Shown here: in pieces, positions 59,332-64,000 of the stretch
Layout of the letters: each line of letters opens with the position of its first letter
Position numbering within the stretch: the first letter of the stretch is position 1
From: Gemmiger formicilis
GTDB lineage: Bacteria > Bacillota > Clostridia > Oscillospirales > Ruminococcaceae
Direction of reading: 5' to 3'
Assembly (NCBI RefSeq): GCF_018784445.1
Contig: NZ_WQOH01000014.1
Coordinates: 248,001-312,000 of the forward strand
Length of the DNA stretch: 64,000 bases
Translations under genes and position numbers: made by a program
The notes under the pieces: model-generated
Told to the model about the DNA's origin: nothing
Database searches by the model: none
The model's input: the letters and a program-made list of their open reading frames with translations, nothing else

Positions 59332-60462
59332 TCAATTCTCCTTATTTGTCAGGAATTTGTAACAGGTATCGAAGGCTTGCAAAAAGCCGTCAATCTCTTC
59401 CTCGGTGGTCAAGTGGCTCAGGCTGATGCGCCAGCTGGACAGGGCGTTGCGGCGGTCGCGGCTGACAGCAAACACGGCCTTGGACGGCATTCCGTCCGAC
59501 GAGCAGGCCGACTTGACCGAGACGCAGACACCCTGCTCGCTCAACGCCTGCTGGAACCGCGTGCCCTTGACGCCGGTGACGCTGACATTCAGAATATGCG
59601 GAACGGCCTGTGCGGGACTGTTGATGCGCACAAGGCTGTACGTTTGCAGTTCAGCTAACAAGCGGTCGTGCAGCTTCTGCACATGAGCCGTGCGGGCATC
59701 CTGTTCGTCCAGCGCTTTGGTCAGGGCGGCGTCCAGGCTGACGGCAAGGCCCAGGGTGGGCGTGCCGCTGCGGTAGATCGTCGTGCTGGCACCACCGGAA
59801 ATCTGCGGCTCAATGACCAGACCGCGCCGCTTGTACAACGCACCAATGCCGTTGGGGCCGTAGAACTTGTGGGCGGTAAAGCTCATGGTATCCACGCCGT
59901 CCAGCCGCAAATCCGTCTTGCCCACAGCCTGCGTTGCGTCAACGTGCAGGCGGCAGCCGGGGTACGGCTTGACGATCTCGGCAATCTCCTGGATGGGCTG
60001 CACCGTGCCAAGCTCGCTGTCCACGGCGCAGACGGCAACCAGAATCGTATCATTGCGTATCAGTTCCCGCAGCTGATCCAGGTCTACCCTGCCGTCGCGG
60101 TTGATGTTGAGCAGGTCAATCTCATACCCTTGCTGCTGCAGGACCGAGAGTGACGCACCGATGGAAGAATGCTCAAGCTGGGTAGAAATGATGTGCTTGC
60201 CGATGTGACGCGACGCCTGGGCAATGCCCTTGACGGCCAGGTTGTTGGCCTCGCTGGCGCCGGAGGTGTAGATGATTTCCGCAGGCTGCACGCCGAGGTG
60301 GTTTGCAATCGACGTCGTCACCCGCTCCATCTCGGCACGGGCCTCCTGACCGGCAATGTGGGTGGAATTGGGATTGGCGATATACCGCCGCTCGGCCGCC
60401 ACATAGGCGTCCAGCACGGCGGGGTCTGCCGGGGTGTTGGCAGAATAGTCAAGATAGATCAT
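59332..60462 (-). CDS. Cysteine desulfurase, NifS/IscS family
   Basis: PLP enzyme that moves sulfur from cysteine to an acceptor. The 376 residues start MIYLDYSANTP. The PLP lysine is in SFTAHKFYGPNGIG and the persulfide Cys in VSVKSACSSDG. I start at 60462 (behind AAGGGG); an upstream ATG at 60540 has no ribosome site. It is 3 bases before ttcA and probably supplies it; no iscU-type scaffold is present. Confidence 0.93.
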   Translation of the reverse strand: MIYLDYSANTPADPAVLDAYVAAERRYIANPNSTHIAGQEARAEMERVTTSIANHLGVQPAEIIYTSGASEANNLAVKGIAQASRHIGKHIISTQLEHSSIGASLSVLQQQGYEIDLLNINRDGRVDLDQLRELIRNDTILVAVCAVDSELGTVQPIQEIAEIVKPYPGCRLHVDATQAVGKTDLRLDGVDTMSFTAHKFYGPNGIGALYKRRGLVIEPQISGGASTTIYRSGTPTLGLAVSLDAALTKALDEQDARTAHVQKLHDRLLAELQTYSLVRINSPAQAVPHILNVSVTGVKGTRFQQALSEQGVCVSVKSACSSDGMPSKAVFAVSRDRRNALSSWRISLSHLTTEEEIDGFLQAFDTCYKFLTNKEN

Positions 60463-60542
60463 GGGGATGCCCCTTCTATATAATGTGTGCCAGAATCGTA
60501 TGGCATAGTTTCCTACTTTGCCAATAGGAAATACACCCATGC

Positions 60543-60566
60543 AAAACCCCTGCGGCTAGGCAGGGG
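60543..60566 (-). terminator. Terminator of the deoB-DUF6056 unit
   Basis: CCCCTGC and GCAGGGG form a 7-base stem with a 6-base loop and a short TTTT tail on the minus strand, five bases after the DUF6056 stop. Confidence 0.6.
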
Positions 60567-60571
60567 CATGG

Positions 60572-62077
60572 TTATTCAAAATCCGAAATCGTCACGGACT
60601 GCTTGGTAAAATAGGGTGTCAGGCCCCACAGGTCCGGCCCGGGGGCAACGTCAGTATAAAACAGCAGCCAAGGGCGCTCGTCCTCGTTCAGTGGGCGGAT
60701 GGATACTTCCGGCTGGGCTTCGTCGGTCAGGATTGCCTCTCGTTCATCCAGCGCGGCGGCATAGCGCTGGGCCTGGCCGTCGGCCAGCTCATAGGCGGCT
60801 TCCAGGCTGGTGGCAAAGTAGTTGTCTTGGCCCTCTTTGACCGTGTGGCTGCCGATACAGGCCATCACCACCAGCATACAGGCAACGGCCAGCGGCAAGC
60901 GGCGGGCATGGTGCTGGCAGAACCGCTCGGCGCGATGCAGCGATACGCCGCGCACACGCTCCAGCCAGCCCAGCAGCAGAAATTCGGTGGCGGCAAGGCC
61001 CAGCACAAAAGTCATCCAGACGACGTTCAGAAGCCGACCCGCGCCGATGCCGCCCATCGTGTAGGAGGGCAGGAAAATCATAGCCCACATCAGCACAAAA
61101 GTGACTGCTGCGCCCAGCCAGGGACGGCGGAATACCCGATCGGGCAGAACCGCGCTGCGGGCCAGCTGCAAAAGCGGCAGCGCCAGCAATGCCAATAGGC
61201 AGAGCAGCGGCACATCCAGCCAGCGCAGCCATTGCATAGAGGTCAAAATAAAACTTTTTACTATTGCCTCCGCGAAGCCTGCTCCCGCAAAGCCGGCGGT
61301 GCGCACCCGCGTACCCGGAGCCAGCACATTCAGCAAAAGGCCAAGGACGGCAGCGACAAACGCGGGCAGTTGCCACAAATTGCGCCGCCGTGCGCAGAGC
61401 ACCGCGGCCAACAGCAACACCAGCACGTTCAAAAGCCCGGCTACCTGATGGCCGCCGCCGATGACAAGGCTGCACACGCAGCCCGTCAGTGCATAGAGCA
61501 CTTTTTGGCGGGGCGTCAATTTCCCGGCAAAGCAGAGTGCAAACGCAAGCCCGGCATTCAGCGCGGCCAGCGAGAAATACGGCAGGTAGTTCATTGCGCC
61601 GTTGAACCAGTACAGCCCTTCCACCGGGGAGGGCATCCCCTGGATAAACGCAAAGGTCAGCAGCAGCGCCAGCGCCCAGGGCAGATGCTTCTGCGCCGGA
61701 TCCAGCCGCAGCACAACGCACCGCATAAGGCCGTACAGGCAGAAAAACAGCGGCAGAAGCACGCACAAAAGCGTGATGCCATACCATTTGTTGCCGAAGA
61801 TAGCGGGCTGGAAGGCCAGCGTAAAGCCGGAAACGTAGAGTCCTTGCCAGTTTTCGTAATAGTAGGCGTTTGTATCCCAGGCGGCACGCAGCAGACGCGG
61901 CAGGTCAAAGCCGTACTGCTGCACCACCGCATGAGTGCGGGCCGCGTAGATGTAGTCATCGGCCGAGGGGCGCGCAAATACCGCCAGTGCAAACACCGGC
62001 ACAAGCAGCACCGCTGTCAGCAGCACAAAACGGCGCAGCCAGCGCTTTTGCGCCGCTGCATCGTGCCAAAAATCCAT
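60572..62077 (-). CDS. DUF6056-type polytopic membrane protein
   Basis: A 501-residue protein with about eleven membrane segments. The early FARPSADDYIYA places acidic residues after the first segment, as in GT-C fold glycosyltransferases, and the EGLYWFNGAMNYL segment fits the DUF6056 group. A soluble C-terminus of about 100 residues would lie outside. It probably transfers a lipid-linked sugar or is a related membrane enzyme, which is inferred from the fold only. The ATG at 62077 follows AAGGGAAG. Confidence 0.7.
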   Translation of the reverse strand: MDFWHDAAAQKRWLRRFVLLTAVLLVPVFALAVFARPSADDYIYAARTHAVVQQYGFDLPRLLRAAWDTNAYYYENWQGLYVSGFTLAFQPAIFGNKWYGITLLCVLLPLFFCLYGLMRCVVLRLDPAQKHLPWALALLLTFAFIQGMPSPVEGLYWFNGAMNYLPYFSLAALNAGLAFALCFAGKLTPRQKVLYALTGCVCSLVIGGGHQVAGLLNVLVLLLAAVLCARRRNLWQLPAFVAAVLGLLLNVLAPGTRVRTAGFAGAGFAEAIVKSFILTSMQWLRWLDVPLLCLLALLALPLLQLARSAVLPDRVFRRPWLGAAVTFVLMWAMIFLPSYTMGGIGAGRLLNVVWMTFVLGLAATEFLLLGWLERVRGVSLHRAERFCQHHARRLPLAVACMLVVMACIGSHTVKEGQDNYFATSLEAAYELADGQAQRYAAALDEREAILTDEAQPEVSIRPLNEDERPWLLFYTDVAPGPDLWGLTPYFTKQSVTISDFE

Positions 62078-62095
62078 AAGCACTTCCCTTTTGTA

Positions 62096-62857
62096 TCAGG
62101 CGTCGCCCAGCGTCATCTGCAGGAAGTAGACCCACTGCTTCTCCCACCAGTACCAGTCGTGGGAGACATCCTGGCCCCAGATATCAACGATGGGGTGGAT
62201 GCCCTTGCTCTCGAGGATAGCCTGCAACTCCCTGGTGGAGGCCAGCAAGTCAGCCTCCCACGCGCCCTGGCCGCAGCACATGATAAACTTGTCGGCCTTT
62301 TCAAACAGTTTCATGTACGGATGAGTCGTGGGAAAGTTGCGCATATAATCGCAGGGAGAATTACGGTAGACCAGATCGTCCATGTAATTGCCAAAGAACA
62401 TTCCGGAGGAATACAGGCCGCTCAGGGCAATCGTACCGTTGAAGATATCGGGGCGGCGCAGGTAGAAGTTGACCGCGTGGCCGCCGCCCATGCTGGCACC
62501 GCCAGTCAGGATGCGGCCGGTGTGATCCTCTCCCTGTTCACGGTTGATCTCCAGCAGTCGGGGGATAAATTCCTCGCAGATATAGTTATACCAGCGCTCC
62601 TGCATTTCGATACGCGGGCGCTCTGGGCCGTGGTTATCCCAGCTTTCTGGGTCGATGCTGTCCACCGCGAAGATCTGCAGCTTACCGTTGTCGATCCACG
62701 GCGCGGCGGCGTTGCACATATTGCGATCCTCCCAATCGAAGAACCGGCCGCTCTGGCACGGGAAAATCACGATGGGGCGTCCGGCGTGGCCGTAGACCTT
62801 GAACTCCATAAAGCGGTTCAGGAAGCGGCTGTACTCTTTATAATAGCGGATCTGCAT
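62096..62857 (-). CDS. Esterase of the FrmB/antigen-85-like family
   Basis: A 253-residue alpha/beta hydrolase. The nucleophile elbow GGASMGGGHA provides the Ser, and the His is in WGQDVSHDWYWWEK. It resembles putative esterases of the S-formylglutathione hydrolase/antigen 85 group but has no signal peptide. It lies 12 bases after elyC and 18 bases before the DUF6056 gene. Natural substrate unknown. Confidence 0.85.
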   Translation of the reverse strand: MQIRYYKEYSRFLNRFMEFKVYGHAGRPIVIFPCQSGRFFDWEDRNMCNAAAPWIDNGKLQIFAVDSIDPESWDNHGPERPRIEMQERWYNYICEEFIPRLLEINREQGEDHTGRILTGGASMGGGHAVNFYLRRPDIFNGTIALSGLYSSGMFFGNYMDDLVYRNSPCDYMRNFPTTHPYMKLFEKADKFIMCCGQGAWEADLLASTRELQAILESKGIHPIVDIWGQDVSHDWYWWEKQWVYFLQMTLGDA

Positions 62858-62869
62858 GGCAGTTTCCTC

Positions 62870-63703
62870 CTATTTATAGAAAAATTTCTTATTCATATCC
62901 AGCAAACCGACCATAGTATGCATCGGCCCGGTGACGGAAGTCTTGAATACCCAGTAATACAAAAGTGCCAGCGCCTCCCGCAGGTAGCACGGTAATACGC
63001 TGCGCAGCGGCGTGCCGGCAGCCAGTTCGGTGGCATTGGTAAAGCCCGCCATGGCAGCATATTTTCCGGCGCGGTAGCAGTGGAACGCATTGGAAACATA
63101 GACGATGGGCGTTGTCTCGTCATAGCCGTGCTGGCGCAGAATGGCGAGCGAGAAGGCAAAGTTTTCCTCGGTGGAGGTCGAACGCCCCTCTGATATGACC
63201 CGCGCAGGCTCCAGTCCCTTGGCAATAAGGTAGTCCCGCATGGCGTCACCCTCGGGGCACCACTCGTCGCGCCCCTGCCCGCCGCTGGTGATGACCAGTG
63301 TGTCCGGGTGGGCGGCGGCAAACTCATAGGCTTTATTCAGGCGGTATTGAAGCAGCTTACTGGGCTTGTCCTTGTGCAGGCCCGCGCCCAGCACAAGGAC
63401 GACCTGCTCGTTCCCGGTAGGCGGGTTTGTGTAGCCGCTGACCGACACAAACGCAATGACGGCCAAGTAAATGGCAGCCAGTGCCGCCAGTACCCAGAAT
63501 ACGACCCGGCCTGTGCCGTGGCTGAACCACGCGTGGAGCGTACGGCGGAACACTGCATATCCGACAACGCAGGCGGTCAGCAGCCAGACCATGAGATTGC
63601 CCATGTTGAAGTTGGACAAAATCACCAGCGAGACCGAGTAAACAACGAGCACCACCGCCAGCAGATACAGCAGAAACAGCCCCACGTTACTTTTTGATCT
63701 CAT
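62870..63703 (-). CDS. ElyC/SanA/YdcF (DUF218) membrane protein
   Basis: A 277-residue protein with three membrane segments (about 9-30, 33-55 and 70-95) and a C-terminal DUF218 domain. The domain carries VVLVLGAGL, the acidic SGGQGRDE and SEGRSTSTEENFAFS. E. coli ElyC supports lipid-II metabolism and SanA envelope integrity, so an envelope role is likely. The ATG overlaps the last 17 bases of deoB. Confidence 0.88.
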   Translation of the reverse strand: MRSKSNVGLFLLYLLAVVLVVYSVSLVILSNFNMGNLMVWLLTACVVGYAVFRRTLHAWFSHGTGRVVFWVLAALAAIYLAVIAFVSVSGYTNPPTGNEQVVLVLGAGLHKDKPSKLLQYRLNKAYEFAAAHPDTLVITSGGQGRDEWCPEGDAMRDYLIAKGLEPARVISEGRSTSTEENFAFSLAILRQHGYDETTPIVYVSNAFHCYRAGKYAAMAGFTNATELAAGTPLRSVLPCYLREALALLYYWVFKTSVTGPMHTMVGLLDMNKKFFYK

Positions 63704-64000
63704 CGTAGACGCCGCAGCCTGCCGGGCAGTAGTCAACGTTCAGTGCCTTGCAGACGGTGTCGGCAATCGTGGCAAAGCTGTACCGGGTGTGCAGGTTGAC
63801 GCCGGACTTGACCTCATCGCCGTAAATCAGGAATGGTATATACTCGCGGGTGTGGTCGGTGGTCTTGGTGTAGCTGGGGTCGCAGCCGTGGTCAGCCGTG
63901 ACCATCAGGATATCGCCCGGGCGCATCTTGGCCATAAAGCCGGGCAGCCAGTCGTTGAACTCGGCGGCAGCGGCGGCATAACCGGCGATATCACGGCGGT
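63687..64000 (-). CDS. deoB: Phosphopentomutase, 3' part only
   Basis: The window holds the last 103 codons of DeoB, which interconverts ribose-1- and ribose-5-phosphate (and the deoxy forms). VTADHGCDP supplies metal ligands of the alkaline-phosphatase-like core, and DHTREYIPFL and RRDIAGYA are family-typical. The frame is open to the right edge, where the N-terminal part continues. Confidence 0.93.
   Translation of the reverse strand, partial: RRDIAGYAAAAAEFNDWLPGFMAKMRPGDILMVTADHGCDPSYTKTTDHTREYIPFLIYGDEVKSGVNLHTRYSFATIADTVCKALNVDYCPAGCGVYDEIKK

Noticed and set aside
1-64000. CRISPR array, prophage or insertion sequence
   Set aside because: No regularly spaced repeats, cas genes, integrase, transposase or phage structural genes were found; the only mobile trace is the group II intron remnant.

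Overview
The window looks like a chromosomal segment of a Gram-positive, GC-rich member of the Clostridia, most likely an Oscillospiraceae/Ruminococcaceae gut bacterium (Faecalibacterium, Gemmiger or Subdoligranulum type). The reasons are a B12-dependent methionine synthase whose activation domain is a separate gene, a class B sortase, a T-box leader before pheST, strong AGGAGG ribosome sites, sigma-A promoters of TTGACA-17-TATAAT type, and pyrB-pyrI plus a ferredoxin-thioredoxin reductase-like gene of the clostridial kind. The placement is inference from gene content, not from a phylogenetic marker. I see no prophage, insertion sequence, CRISPR array or replication origin; nearly everything is core metabolism, envelope and regulation.

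Layout. 1-8542 (minus): ftsK, a ComEC-like hydrolase, metF, the MetH activation protein and metH lie in one tightly spaced unit closed by a terminator; the start of a further gene lies at the left edge. 8543-8882: a gap that I read as a possible small RNA with its own promoter, a CU-rich segment resembling the 3' tail of 16S rRNA, and a terminator. 8883-13710 (minus): YcxB-like membrane protein, two-component pair, TraX-family protein, acyl-ACP thioesterase. 13814-17788 (minus): polyamine ABC operon potABCD. 18083-19136: a tetR gene and a truncated MFS transporter. 19284-20123 (plus): patatin-like lipase. 20124-21982 (minus): YtrA-type regulator with its ABC transporter. 22111-26383 (minus): rarA, two tandem acyltransferase-3 genes (one frameshifted at a run of seven G) and a monoacylglycerol-lipase-like hydrolase. 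26505-29540 (plus): nth, a GntR/UTRA regulator, pyrB, pyrI and an FTR-like gene. 29585-31858 (minus): a ClpA-like double AAA+ ATPase. 32011-36557 (plus): a heterodimeric ABC exporter and asnA.

36558-37082 has no intact gene. It holds the 3' remnant of a group II intron and three large inverted repeats beside a tRNA-Thr(TGU). From 37212 to 57225 everything is on the minus strand: rsmA, ctpA, a 37-residue membrane protein, a PcsB/EnvC-like hydrolase and ftsXE (a cell-division and peptidoglycan-hydrolysis unit), a CdaR-type regulator, two polysaccharide genes (sugar transferase and CapD/PglF-like dehydratase), glmS, sortase B, pheT-pheS behind a T-box, and manC-fcl-gmd for GDP-mannose/GDP-fucose. 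An AraC regulator reads plus at 57449-58309. The right end (minus) carries ttcA with a cysteine desulfurase, then a DUF6056 protein, an esterase, an ElyC/SanA-type protein and the 3' end of deoB.

How they fit together: metF, metH and the activation protein close the one-carbon/methionine cycle. glmS, the dehydratase, the sugar transferase and the GDP-fucose genes point to a fucose- and amino-sugar-containing surface polymer, which the acyltransferases might decorate. FtsEX with the hydrolase, the protease and sortase B serve wall remodelling. The most unusual items are the candidate small RNA at 8684-8793, the G7 frameshift in one acyltransferase, the intron remnant, a palindromic repeat that encodes the last 14 residues of TtcA, and the substrate-binding protein PotD with a C-terminal membrane anchor.
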